Shown: in pieces, positions 44,643 to 52,815 of the stretch
Position numbering within the stretch: the first letter of the stretch is position 1
How the letters are laid out: every line of letters starts with the position of its first letter
Assembly (NCBI RefSeq): GCF_048077055.1
Contig: NZ_CP182236.1
Coordinates: 992,001 to 1,056,000, forward strand
DNA: 64,000 nucleotides
Direction: 5' to 3'
Origin: Egbenema bharatensis
Lineage (GTDB): Bacteria > Cyanobacteriota > Cyanobacteriia > Elainellales > Elainellaceae
Translations under genes and position numbers: made by a program
Notes under the pieces: model-generated
What the model saw: the letters and a program-made list of their open reading frames with translations, nothing else
Told to the model about the DNA's origin: nothing
Databases searched by the model: none

Positions 44643-45371
44643 ATGCGGTGGTTGCTCGTGCTGGTGGTCATGTTGGGTCTACTGTTGGGAGGATTCAGTG
44701 CGCTGCCGATCGGCATTATTAGCGACACGGGAGTCTATCAAGCGCGATCGATTCACCATCCCGATGGCATCGGCAAGTTTTATATGGGGCGAGAAATTGC
44801 CCAGGTAATGGGACATCAAGGCGCGGCCTGGTTGGAGCGATCGAGCCGCGAACTGGAAGAACGTCCTAATTTGTTGCTGACTGCTCTGGAATTGCAGCCG
44901 ACGGATGTGGTTGCTGATATCGGAGCCGGGACAGGATACTTCAGCTTTCGTCTCAGCCGTTTCGTTCCCGAAGGTCAGGTATTGGCGGTAGACATTCAGA
45001 CGGAAATGTTGGAGATTCTGGATTTCCTGATGCGGGAAAACCAGATCGAGAACGTTGAACCCATTCTGGGGGCGGAGGATGATCCCCATTTGCCGTCAAA
45101 TCAAGTCGATCTGGCTTTGATGGTTGATGCCTATCACGAATTTGCCTATCCCAGAGAAATGATGGAAGGCATAGTCCAGGCATTGAAACCCAACGGACGA
45201 GTGGTATTAGCTGAATATCGCGGCGAGAATCCGTTAATCCCCATCAAGGGACTGCACAAAATGACCCAACGCCAGGTGAAACGAGAGCTGCGATCGGTGG
45301 GATTGGAGTGGGAAAAAACGGAGGAGATCTTACCGCAACAGCATTTAATGTTTTTCAGAAAACCAGTTTGA
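44643..45371 (+). CDS. exported SAM-dependent methyltransferase
   Basis: About 243 residues; GTG at 44640 and ATG at 44643 are both possible. A hydrophobic N-terminus (WLLVLVVMLGLLLGGFSA) suggests membrane anchoring or export, followed by a class I methyltransferase: VVADIGAGTGYFSFRLSRFVPEGQVLAVDIQTEMLEIL and VDLALMVDAYHEFAYPREMMEGIVQALKPNGRVVLAEYRGE. Related proteins are annotated as periplasmic or membrane-tethered methyltransferases. Substrate unknown. Three phased 11-bp repeats precede it. Confidence 0.87.
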   Translation: MRWLLVLVVMLGLLLGGFSALPIGIISDTGVYQARSIHHPDGIGKFYMGREIAQVMGHQGAAWLERSSRELEERPNLLLTALELQPTDVVADIGAGTGYFSFRLSRFVPEGQVLAVDIQTEMLEILDFLMRENQIENVEPILGAEDDPHLPSNQVDLALMVDAYHEFAYPREMMEGIVQALKPNGRVVLAEYRGENPLIPIKGLHKMTQRQVKRELRSVGLEWEKTEEILPQQHLMFFRKPV

Positions 45372-45419
45372 AGGGCTGGGGAGGGTGAGTTCGATCGCAG
45401 GTAAAAGGTTTGGGTAGGG

Positions 45420-45543
45420 TTGCTGAGCAAGCAAGATGCCTGCGCCACGGTTTGGTTAGGGTTGTTTGAGCAAGCAAGATGCCTGCGCTACGGATTCACT
45501 CCTCACTCCTCACTCCTCACTCCTCACTCCTCACTCCTCACTC
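45420..45543. repeat. duplicated GCAAGCAAGATGCCTGCG repeat and ACTCCTC heptamer array
   Basis: Two copies of GAGCAAGCAAGATGCCTGCGC (about 45425 and 45467) with a GTTTGGTTAGGGTTG linker, followed by about seven ACTCCTC heptamers (45495-45543). The heptamers run into the 3' end of crtD and supply its TGA stop. Confidence 0.8.
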
Positions 45544-47106
45544 TTCTCCCAGCCTCAATCTGCCTTACCACCGTCAACGCCGAATAGCTTACCCCTGCCG
45601 TACCCTCACCGGGATGGGTAGAATCGCCCACCAACCACAAATCCTGAATCGGAGTCCGGTTAGCAAATCCAAAGGGGCCAAAGGTTCTGACCCGCTGACC
45701 AATACCGCCCACAACCCCTCGATCGCGCTGGGTATATCGGGCAAAGGTACGAGGAGTGGCGGCTTCACGGTGAACGATCGTCTCATCATTCAAGTTAAAA
45801 AACTGAGCCAGGCGATCGATCGCCTCATCAGCATATTGCTGTTTGAGGGACTGGTAAGCTGCATCCCGCTGTCCTGCTCCCTGTTGCCACCAGATGGACG
45901 GATCGGTAAAGGAAGATGCGATCACCGTGGCATGGCCCGCCGGGCCCGACCATCCCCCGGACGACTCACCGATACAAACAGGGAATTATTTTCGGCGATC
46001 GGGGCTTCGTAGTCATAAAGAAATTGCAGATGGGGTGGGCAGTCGGGAGGCAGGGCAGATTGTTTGACTCCCAGGTAGATCACAAATGCACCAGAGGCAG
46101 GCGGTAACTTGTCCACGCGCTGCTGATAGCCCCGTGGCATGGCATCTCCCAGGAGTTGCACCAAATTCTGAACGGTGACGTTGGCCACCACCTGATCCGC
46201 AGGCGCAATCCAGACCTGACCGGACTTCTGATCCCGAATTTCTACTCCTTTAACTTGATTCCCTTCCGTCAAAATCCGCTGCACCGTATGGCGCATTAGC
46301 AGTGTACCGCCATCCCGCTCCAGGGATTCCACAAGGCGATCGCTCAGGGTTTGCATACTGCCGTGCAAGTGGTACAGCCCACGAGGTGACTGGGAAACGC
46401 CCAGAGCCGTTGCCGCGTAGAGTAAAGCCGTTTCTTCGGCATCCACCTGGGAGTAGAGTTTAAGCTGTAGATCCAGAAAAGTTTTCAGTCGGATATCCTC
46501 CCCCAATCCATACCAGCGGAGAACCTGACCAACGGTGGAAAAGGTGTGGGGTAAGGTCAACACCGTATCGGGACGGACGGCTTTCACCATCTGCCATAGA
46601 TCCCACAGATTTCGGGGAGGTAACACCGGATCTCGCGCCTGAAATGCCCAACTGTAGCGGAACAGGTCAGCCATCAGTTGCCAGAAGGGTTCACTGCCCG
46701 GAAACTGTCGTTGTCGTTCTGCTCGCCATTGGTCTGGATCTCGCCAGACATTGATCGGTTCCTTCTCCCCAGGTAAATAAACCGCGCAGGCTGGATCACA
46801 GGGAGATGCAGCCGGTAAATTAATCCCTAACTCTGAAAAAATCCGGTGATGAATCCCACCCGGTTCCAGCCCAGCCACCTGGGTTGCCCCCACATCAAAG
46901 GTAAATCCCTTACGCTTAAACGTAGATGCACATCCTCCAGGGACGATCGCCTGATCCAGCACTAAAACCGAGTCCCCTCGATGGGCCAGTAACGCCGCTG
47001 CGGTTAACCCGCCAATGCCTGCCCCAATCACCACGATTCTGGCAGCCGCTGGGTTGGTAGAAGTTAGAGTCCGATCGAAAGCCTGCCGATTTGCCGCAAC
47101 ATTCAT
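45524..47106 (-). pseudogene. crtD: C-3',4' desaturase CrtD (carotenoid), frameshifted
   Basis: Two overlapping readings make one protein of about 527 residues. The first (ATG 47106) has the FAD Rossmann motif VVIGAGIGGLTAAALLA and PGGCASTFKRKGFTFDVGATQVAGLEPGG, ending at VSRPGDGRARRAMPR. The second continues from near 45930 as (A)TVIASSFTDPSIWWQ to the C-terminal WLVGDSTHPGEGTAGVSYSALTVV FAD loop. Adding one C to the CCC run (GGGCCCGG, about 45941-45943) restores the intact GDGRAPAGHATVIASSF reading. CrtD desaturates the end of myxol-type carotenoids for myxoxanthophyll. The last codons and TGA are heptamer repeat. Confidence 0.82.
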
Positions 47107-47139
47107 TCAGATTTTTTACATTTCTTAATACTCGTAATT

Positions 47140-48417
47140 CTATTTTAGAGCATCAAGCTTGTGGCGCAGGGTTTCTGCCTGAGTCAGTAGCTCCGCCTGC
47201 GGGAGGGATTCCTGTTCACCGGAAGCCAGCCACTTGAGCTGTACAGTTTCACTTTCTGCCTCAGCATCGCCCAAAATCAGGCAGGCAATAGCCCCACTGC
47301 GATCGGCCCGCTTAAACTGTTTGCCAAAGGCACTACCGCTCAGATCCAGTTCTACCGAAAAGCCCAACCGCCGCAGGATTTGAGCTAATTTCATGGACTG
47401 CGCTTCGGCTCGATCGCCCCTTGATACCAGGTAGAAATCCAAATTTGCGGGGTGAGGCGGTTGGAGTTGTTGCAGGAGTAAAATTAATCGCTCTAGCCCA
47501 CTGGCCCAACCAACTGCCGAGGTTTCCGGGCCACCCAGTTCCGATACCAAGCCGTCATAGCGTCCGCCTGCACAGACCGTTGCCTGGGAACCCAGGTCAT
47601 CCGACTGAATTTCAAAGACGGTGTGGGTGTAGTAGTCCAATCCGCGCACCAGTCGGGAGTTGATGTTAAACGGAATGTTCAGATCAGCCAGTAATTGCTG
47701 AACCTGCTCAAATCGGCGTTGGGAATCGGGACTGAGGAAGTCAAGGATGCTGGGAGCGTCCTGGAGAATTGTCTGGGTTTTCTGATCTTTACTGTCTAAG
47801 ATTCGCAGGGGATTGCGGGTCAAACGATCCTGGGAATCTGCATCCAGATCGGCTTTGTGGGGCGTTAAGTAATGAATGAGAGCTTCCCGGTACTGCTGGC
47901 GATCGCTTTGATCCCCAATCGAGTTAAACTCCAACCGCAAGTTCTTCAAACCCAACTCGGTCAACAAATCAGAGGCAATGGCAATCACCTCCGCATCGGC
48001 ACGGGGATCGGCACTGCCCAACACCTCCACTCCGACCTGATGGAACTGTCGCTGTCGTCCAGCCTGGGGCCGCTCATAGCGAAACATAGGGCCGAGATAC
48101 CACAACCGTTGCACCCCTCCCTGGGCATGGAGGTGATGTTCGATATAGGCGCGTACCACTCCTGCCGTTCCTTCGGGACGTAAAGTCAGGGATCGATCGC
48201 CGCGATCGCGGAAGGTATACATTTCCTTGCTGACGATATCCGTCGCTTCGCCCACTCCCCGCTCAAACAGCTCCGTTTGCTCAAAGGTGGGAGTCCGAAT
48301 TTCCTGGTAGGCTGCCCGTCCCAGTACTTCCCTGGACACAGCCTCTACTTGCTGCCAGTACTTCACTTCCTCTGGCAGAATATCCCGTGTACCTCGAATT
48401 GCTTGAACTGTACTCAT
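47140..48417 (-). CDS. hisS: histidyl-tRNA synthetase
   Basis: 425 residues, class II synthetase: IRGTRDILPEE start, motif 1 region, motif 2 (LTLRPEGTAGVVRAYIEH, MFRYERPQAGRQRQFHQVGVEVLG), the His-specific LVRGLDYYTHTVFEI and CAGGRYDGLV, and motif 3 (AVGWASGLERLILLL). The C-terminal anticodon-binding domain follows. It charges tRNA-His. ATG at 48417. It lies 33 bp upstream of crtD on the same strand. Confidence 0.97.
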   Translation of the reverse strand: MSTVQAIRGTRDILPEEVKYWQQVEAVSREVLGRAAYQEIRTPTFEQTELFERGVGEATDIVSKEMYTFRDRGDRSLTLRPEGTAGVVRAYIEHHLHAQGGVQRLWYLGPMFRYERPQAGRQRQFHQVGVEVLGSADPRADAEVIAIASDLLTELGLKNLRLEFNSIGDQSDRQQYREALIHYLTPHKADLDADSQDRLTRNPLRILDSKDQKTQTILQDAPSILDFLSPDSQRRFEQVQQLLADLNIPFNINSRLVRGLDYYTHTVFEIQSDDLGSQATVCAGGRYDGLVSELGGPETSAVGWASGLERLILLLQQLQPPHPANLDFYLVSRGDRAEAQSMKLAQILRRLGFSVELDLSGSAFGKQFKRADRSGAIACLILGDAEAESETVQLKWLASGEQESLPQAELLTQAETLRHKLDALK

Positions 48418-48433
48418 ACCCTAATGACTTACC

Positions 48434-48709
48434 TTATTGAACCGCTTCCCAGTCCCCATAGCGATCAGCATAATACGCCAAAATCTGTTCAATCCGCTGC
48501 TGAGATGCACTATCGGCTTCAGGAGTATAGCGAATCCACAGCCCACCCACCTGACTTTGGGTATAGTCAAACTGAGTCGATCGCTGAGGCAACAGTCCAA
48601 CTTCTACGCCTGTAACCTGACGTAAATGAGCTGCCACTTCTCGATATGTGGTTAGAGGCAAGTGGGGGCAATAAAGTTGATATTGCGCTTCGGTAGAGGA
48701 TTCAGGCAT
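48434..48709 (-). CDS. small conserved cyanobacterial protein of unknown function
   Basis: 91 residues from the ATG at 48709; longer readings would overlap the LuxR-type gene upstream. QYQLYCPHLPLTTYREVAAHLRQVTGVEVGLLPQRSTQFDYTQSQVGGLWIRYTPEADSASQQRIEQILAYYADRYGDWEAV is a pattern I recall from other cyanobacteria without a named function. No membrane or signal segment and no clear ribosome-binding site. It is followed by hisS after 16 bp. Confidence 0.7.
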   Translation of the reverse strand: MPESSTEAQYQLYCPHLPLTTYREVAAHLRQVTGVEVGLLPQRSTQFDYTQSQVGGLWIRYTPEADSASQQRIEQILAYYADRYGDWEAVQ

Positions 48710-48752
48710 GGAAAGGGGAACGGAGAAAGTTAGAGGAATTTTAGGGAATTGC

Positions 48753-49046
48753 TCAAGACGGTTGGGGAGAGTTCGAGTCGATCGCGGAGTTTGGTAGAGG
48801 TAGGGTACAACAATTGACTTCATCAATACAAACTTTGCCCCATTGCAAAGCCCAGCGAACCAGAGCCACTCGGTTTCCTGTTGCTGTCTTGGTCAAAATA
48901 TTGCTGATGTGGTTGTCAACTGTGCGTTTGCTGATTTCTAACTTTTCTGCGATTTCCTGGTTCGTCAAGCCCGCAGCCACCAATTCAACAATTTGTAGTT
49001 CCCGCTCTGAGAGGGAACTAGAGGTCTGAGACTCGCTACCATTCAT
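48753..49046 (-). CDS. stand-alone LuxR-type HTH protein
   Basis: 97 residues without a receiver domain. A GerE/LuxR HTH (LSERELQIVELVAAGLTNQEIAEKLEISKRTVDNHISNILTKTATGNRVALVRWALQWG) is followed by a short Cys-containing tail. Single-domain LuxR proteins can regulate through dimerisation or ligand-free binding. A terminator-like stem lies about 90 bp upstream in its leader. Confidence 0.85.
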   Translation of the reverse strand: MNGSESQTSSSLSERELQIVELVAAGLTNQEIAEKLEISKRTVDNHISNILTKTATGNRVALVRWALQWGKVCIDEVNCCTLPLPNSAIDSNSPQPS

Positions 49047-49135
49047 AAAGCTGTATTCTCATCCAGTGTGTATATGTACTTACTGTACTTTTCATTCTAA
49101 AGGGTTATCGCTAAGGATGAGGGGGGAACGAGATA

Positions 49136-49196
49136 AAAAAAGACCCGCTGGCCAGGGGATCGCCTAACAGCTCCTGGCATAAGTTCGACCATCGAT
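49136..49196 (-). terminator. intrinsic terminator with alternative hairpin upstream of LuxR-type gene
   Basis: On the minus strand, GATCCCC-TGGCCA-GCGGGTC followed by TTTTTTT forms a terminator stem (one C-C mismatch, one U-G). Directly upstream, GCCAGG can pair with CCTGGC, which overlaps the terminator stem, so the two structures exclude each other. It is either the end of the PAP2-family transcript or an attenuator in the leader of the LuxR-type gene. Confidence 0.55.
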
Positions 49197-49443
49197 CGTA
49201 CTATAGCGTTCACAAATTGTTTGTGAACAAGGGGGTAGGGGCAACGCCCCCACGCCAGGGTTTTACCCCTGCACCCCGTTCAAATCCTACGGAGGATAGC
49301 TATATTTCGTAAAGGATGAAGAAAAATTCGATGCAGCAGGTTGAATCACCGTAGCGCAGGCATCTTGCCTGCATGGGCTAGCAGGCGAAACGAAGATCCT
49401 ACGGTTGTTCTCTACCCTTTATTTCTCTATCCTTTATAAAATT
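49197..49443. repeat. intergenic dispersed repeats
   Basis: Contains a CACAAATTGTTTGTG palindrome (about 49211-49225), a GGGGTAGGGGCAACGCCCCC hairpin (about 49231-49252) and a GTAGCGCAGGCATCTTGCCTGC repeat (about 49352-49373). No gene seen. Confidence 0.6.
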
Positions 49444-49479
49444 AGGACTATCCGCAACTTTAGGACTATCCGCAACTTT
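49444..49479. repeat. 18-bp direct duplication starting at the PAP2-family stop codon
   Basis: On the minus strand TAAAGTTGCGGATAGTCC occurs twice in tandem. The first TAA is the stop codon of the divergent PAP2 gene, and the unit places in-frame TAG and TAA codons behind it. Confidence 0.8.
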
Positions 49480-49936
49480 AGTAAGTTGGAGCGGCAAACC
49501 ACGACACCAACACCCCCAAAATCGAGCCAGCAATCACCTGAACGGGTGTATGCCCCAACAGTTCCTTCAGTCGCTCCTCGTTGAACTTGGCGTGATCCCC
49601 ACTGAACAACTCATCGACAATTTGATTCAGAATTCGGGCTTGCTTGCCTGCCGCCTGTCGTACCCCTGCCGCATCGTACATCACGATAATGGCAAACACG
49701 AAGGCGATCGCAAATTCCCCACTTTCCCATCCCGCCGTTTGACCCACTCCCGCTGCCAGGGAAGTCACCAGAGCAGAATGGGCACTGGGCATTCCTCCGG
49801 TTGTCACCAACGTCCGGAAGGTAACTTTGCCGTGCCGAATCAGCTCAATTAACAGCTTCAAGGCTTGAGCCAACAAACAGGTCAGCAAGGAGATCAGCAG
49901 AATGTGATTGTCCAGAATTTGAGAAAAGTCCTGCAT
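49478..49936 (-). CDS. divergent PAP2-family membrane protein
   Basis: 152 residues: LLAQALKLLIELIRHGKVTFRTLVTTGGMPSAHSALVTSLAAGVG with GMPSAHSA, then VMYDAAGVRQAAGKQARILNQI and LKELLGHTPVQVIAGSILGVL. This is the DUF212 / acid phosphatase-like (divergent PAP2) family with several membrane helices, conserved in cyanobacteria and plastids. It keeps GHTP and PSAH motifs of the PAP2 superfamily; phosphatase activity is expected by family but unproven. ATG at 49936. It follows the crtE gene on the same strand. Confidence 0.9.
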   Translation of the reverse strand: MQDFSQILDNHILLISLLTCLLAQALKLLIELIRHGKVTFRTLVTTGGMPSAHSALVTSLAAGVGQTAGWESGEFAIAFVFAIIVMYDAAGVRQAAGKQARILNQIVDELFSGDHAKFNEERLKELLGHTPVQVIAGSILGVLVSWFAAPTY

Positions 49937-49947
49937 GGTGGGTTGGA

Positions 49948-50114
49948 AGAGGGGGAGTAGGGAATGGGGAGTAGGGAGTGGGGAGTGGGAAGGAAAATAG
50001 GGGAGATGAATGCAGTTGAAATCGCTTCTTTATAGGTTTGTTAAGTTCTGGATCAAAGTATCGAGCCAATCAGTGCTTTTGTCGTAAGTTTCGACTCCCG
50101 ACTCCCGACTCCCT
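49948..50114. repeat. heptamer arrays near crtE 3' end
   Basis: GGGGAGTAGGGAATGGGGAG-type heptamers at about 49950-49992 and ACTCCCG heptamers at 50094-50113, eight bases from the crtE stop. Confidence 0.75.
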
Positions 50115-50119
50115 CAAAT

Positions 50120-51067
50120 CTAATGCGTTCGAGCAGTAATAAACTCAGCGATCGACTTTAGGGGTTGAGCCGCATCTCCATAGGGATCCAGTTCAGCCTT
50201 CGCTTCAGCAATCAATTGTTCAGCCTGACGTTTAGACTCATCAATGCCCCAAAAACTCGGATAGGTGGCTTTTTGAGCCTGTAGATCCTTTCCTGCGGTT
50301 TTGCCAAGCTGTTCTTGGGTCGCGGTAATATCCAGGACATCATCCACGATTTGAAACGCCAGCCCAATATTTTCAGCATAGCGAGTTAGATGATGCACAT
50401 CGTTCTCGGAGGCACCGGCCAGGATTGCCCCAGAAACGACCGATGCTTCCAGTAACGCTCCGGTTTTATGACGGTGAATAAAAGTGAGGGTTTCCAAAGT
50501 GACATCAGTTTTGCCTTCCGATTCCAGATCGACCACCTGTCCCCCCACTAGCCCAGCGGCTCCCACCGCTCGACCCACGCGAGCCACCACTTGCAGCAGG
50601 CGATCGGCAGGTACGTTTTTGGTTTCTACAGCAATGTGCTCAAAGGCGTAAGCCAGCAATCCATCCCCTGCCAGAATGGCAATATCTTCACCGTAGACTT
50701 TGTGATTAGTCAGCTTGCCGCGTCGGTAATCATCATTGTCCATTGCAGGCAGGTCGTCGTGAATCAGGGACATCGTGTGGATCATCTCCAGGGCACAGGC
50801 CGTAGGCAGAGCCATGGCGATCGTTCCCCCCACCAGTTCACAGGTTGCCAAACAGAGAATCGGACGCAGCCGCTTGCCACCCGCCATCAGGGAATAGCGC
50901 ATGGATTCATAAATCGTTTCAGGATAGGTGACTCCGATCGCCTGACTTAGAGCTGTCTCCATGATTGCCTGCCGCTCAGACAAATAGTGTTTCAGGTTAA
51001 AGGCTGGAGGCGGCTCAGGGGGTTGATTTTCTGCGATGACGATTCCTTGATTCACTGAACGTGTCAT
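50120..51067 (-). CDS. crtE: geranylgeranyl diphosphate synthase
   Basis: 315 residues, a trans-prenyltransferase with both Asp-rich motifs: DDLPAMDND (first, about residue 105) and DDVLD (second, about residue 245), plus GGKRLRPILCLATCEL and KTGALLEASVVSGAILAGA. It condenses IPP units to C20 geranylgeranyl diphosphate for carotenoids, chlorophyll phytol and quinones. Farnesyl synthase is possible by sequence alone, but cyanobacterial CrtE fits length and motifs. ATG at 51067; it follows folD with 15 bp between. Confidence 0.92.
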   Translation of the reverse strand: MTRSVNQGIVIAENQPPEPPPAFNLKHYLSERQAIMETALSQAIGVTYPETIYESMRYSLMAGGKRLRPILCLATCELVGGTIAMALPTACALEMIHTMSLIHDDLPAMDNDDYRRGKLTNHKVYGEDIAILAGDGLLAYAFEHIAVETKNVPADRLLQVVARVGRAVGAAGLVGGQVVDLESEGKTDVTLETLTFIHRHKTGALLEASVVSGAILAGASENDVHHLTRYAENIGLAFQIVDDVLDITATQEQLGKTAGKDLQAQKATYPSFWGIDESKRQAEQLIAEAKAELDPYGDAAQPLKSIAEFITARTH

Positions 51068-51081
51068 TTTTTCTTATCTCC

Positions 51082-51954
51082 CTACGGAGCTATATTCAAA
51101 CGCTGACAATAACTCCATACTGTATTGTGCAACAGCATGGTAACAGTCATCGGCCCAATTCCACCTGGAACGGGCGTAATCCACGAAGCAATCTCTTTGA
51201 CCGCTTCAAACTGCACATCTCCCACTAACCGGGCTTTCCCCGTTTCATCTTCAATCCGGTTGATCCCTACATCTACAACGATCGCTCCTGGCTTCACCAT
51301 TTCTGGCGTGATTAACTCCGTTCGACCGATCGCTGTCACCAGCACATCGGCAGTCCGGGTCATGGCTGCCAGATCCGGTGTGCGAGAATGGGCGATCGTC
51401 ACGGTGGCATCGGCCGCCAACAGCATCAAGGACAGGGGTTTGCCCACTAAGATACTGCGCCCCACCATCACCGCCTGTTTGCCCCTTAGATTAATCTCAT
51501 ACTCCTGCAACAAGCGCATTACTCCGGCAGGGGTGCAGCTTTGCAAGCCAGGCTCTCCCCGTACCAACCGTCCCAGGTTCATTGGATGCAGTCCATCCAC
51601 ATCTTTATCCGGATCAATTTGATTTAACAGAGCCACTGAATCCAGGTGATCCGGCAGGGGAAGCTGCACCAGAATGCCGTCCACCTGCTCATCCTGATTC
51701 AACTCCTGAATCACCTGCTCCAGTTCAGCCTGGGTCGTTTCAGTTGGAAAATGCTTGCCAAAGGAAGCGATCCCTACTTTCGCGCAGGCTCGCTCCTTAC
51801 CCCGGACATAGGCAGCACTGGCCGGATTATCCCCTACCATCAGCACCGCTAAACCGGGTGGTCTGCCAGCTTGTTCCTGGAGCATCTTTACCTGTTGGGC
51901 AAGGTCGGCCTGCATCCGAGTTGCCAACGCCTTACCGTCTAATACACCAGCCAT
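51082..51954 (-). CDS. folD: bifunctional methylenetetrahydrofolate dehydrogenase/cyclohydrolase
   Basis: 290 residues from the ATG at 51954; a TTG four codons earlier is in frame but less likely. FolD signatures: VLMVGDNPASAAYVRGKERACAKVGI with the catalytic Lys, VDGILVQLPLPDHLD, PDKDVDGLHPMNLGRL, the NADP loop VMVGRSILVGKPLSLMLL and TPVPGGIGPMTVTMLL. It interconverts methylene-, methenyl- and formyl-THF. It lies 15 bp upstream of crtE. Confidence 0.97.
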   Translation of the reverse strand: MAGVLDGKALATRMQADLAQQVKMLQEQAGRPPGLAVLMVGDNPASAAYVRGKERACAKVGIASFGKHFPTETTQAELEQVIQELNQDEQVDGILVQLPLPDHLDSVALLNQIDPDKDVDGLHPMNLGRLVRGEPGLQSCTPAGVMRLLQEYEINLRGKQAVMVGRSILVGKPLSLMLLAADATVTIAHSRTPDLAAMTRTADVLVTAIGRTELITPEMVKPGAIVVDVGINRIEDETGKARLVGDVQFEAVKEIASWITPVPGGIGPMTVTMLLHNTVWSYCQRLNIAP

Positions 51955-51966
51955 ATACGGGTTCAA

Positions 51967-52284
51967 GTTAAGGGTTCAAAAATTGGGTAGATTAAGGGGC
52001 GGGCAGTCATGGAGTCGCAGAAAGAAAGGATGAAGAAGAAAAATTCGCACTCTATCTAGTGTCTCAGATTGGGAACCCCCTGGGGAAGAGGGAAGGCAGG
52101 ATTTGGTAGGGAATGGGGAATGGGGAATGGGGAATGGGGTAGGGGCGCACAGCAGTGCGCCCGCACAAGAAATGGAAGGTCAGGAAATCCGTAGTGCAGG
52201 CATCTTAACCTGCGATCGACTGGGGATGTTTGTGGGGTGGAATCTTGCCTGCGATCGTCAAAATCAGGGAGGGAGTTGGGTTTT
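51967..52284. repeat. intergenic region with heptamer array and hairpin repeats
   Basis: GGGAATG heptamers at about 52108-52139, a GGGGCGCACAGCAGTGCGCCC hairpin at about 52141-52161, and a GTAGTGCAGGCATCTTAACCTGC repeat near 52190-52213. Otherwise nothing recognised. Confidence 0.7.
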
Positions 52285-52647
52285 GTGAGAAACGCTGGAT
52301 TATGGATAGCTTTAATTGGGTTTGGGCTAGGGGGGTGTAGCGGAGTAACAACGGTGCGACGGGTACAGAACAACCCCCATCGTTCCTGGTTCAACCAGAC
52401 GGTACAACTCCAGGGAACCGTAGTCGATCGCGCACCGATGATTGATGCAGTAGTGTATCAGCTTCAGGATGGGACGGGGGAAATTTGGGTGCTGTCTGCC
52501 GATCCAGAGGTTGAGCCGGGCGATCGAGTGCGGGTACAGGGCACAGTACGGTTTGAACAGATTGCGATCGAGGACTTGGAACTGGGAGAGGCGTATATCG
52601 AAGAAATTGAGCGTCAGAGGGAGGAGACGAATCAACCGAGTGACTGA
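52285..52647 (+). CDS. small OB-fold-like lipoprotein
   Basis: About 120 residues from the GTG at 52285, with a GGGAGG site upstream. A short signal with lipobox (LIGFGLGGC) is followed by a beta-rich OB-fold-like domain: VQLQGTVVDRAPMIDAVVYQLQDGTGEIWVLSADPEVEPGDRVRVQGTVRFEQIAIEDLELGEAYIEEIER, like tRNA_anti/BOF periplasmic folds. Function unknown. The TGA is directly followed by a palindromic element. Confidence 0.75.
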   Translation: MRNAGLWIALIGFGLGGCSGVTTVRRVQNNPHRSWFNQTVQLQGTVVDRAPMIDAVVYQLQDGTGEIWVLSADPEVEPGDRVRVQGTVRFEQIAIEDLELGEAYIEEIERQREETNQPSD

Positions 52648-52744
52648 GGAATGCGAATTTAATCATCTGAAATTCTTGTGGGGTGGGCATCTTGCCCGCC
52701 CAGTCAACAAAGAAAAACGTTGCAGGTTATTCAATTCATGATCC
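52648..52744. repeat. palindromic MITE-like element, copy 5 (best preserved)
   Basis: 97 bp from the base after the upstream TGA. The left end GGAATGCGAATTTAATCATC and the inverted right end (reading GGATCATGAATTGAATAACC on the other strand) share GGA, GAATT, AAT and CTG positions. The core is a GGGC-ATCTT-GCCC hairpin. This copy defines the terminal inverted repeats. Confidence 0.8.
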
Positions 52745-52815
52745 TGAGTGGCTGAGTGACCCGTGCGAATTTTGGGGAGGCAGAGGATAATAGGTAACGG
52801 TGATTTGATCAACCT

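Noticed and set aside
49255..49300. tRNA-like GTTCAAATCC sequence
   Set aside because: No matching acceptor, D-arm or anticodon arm; it belongs to a dispersed repeat.
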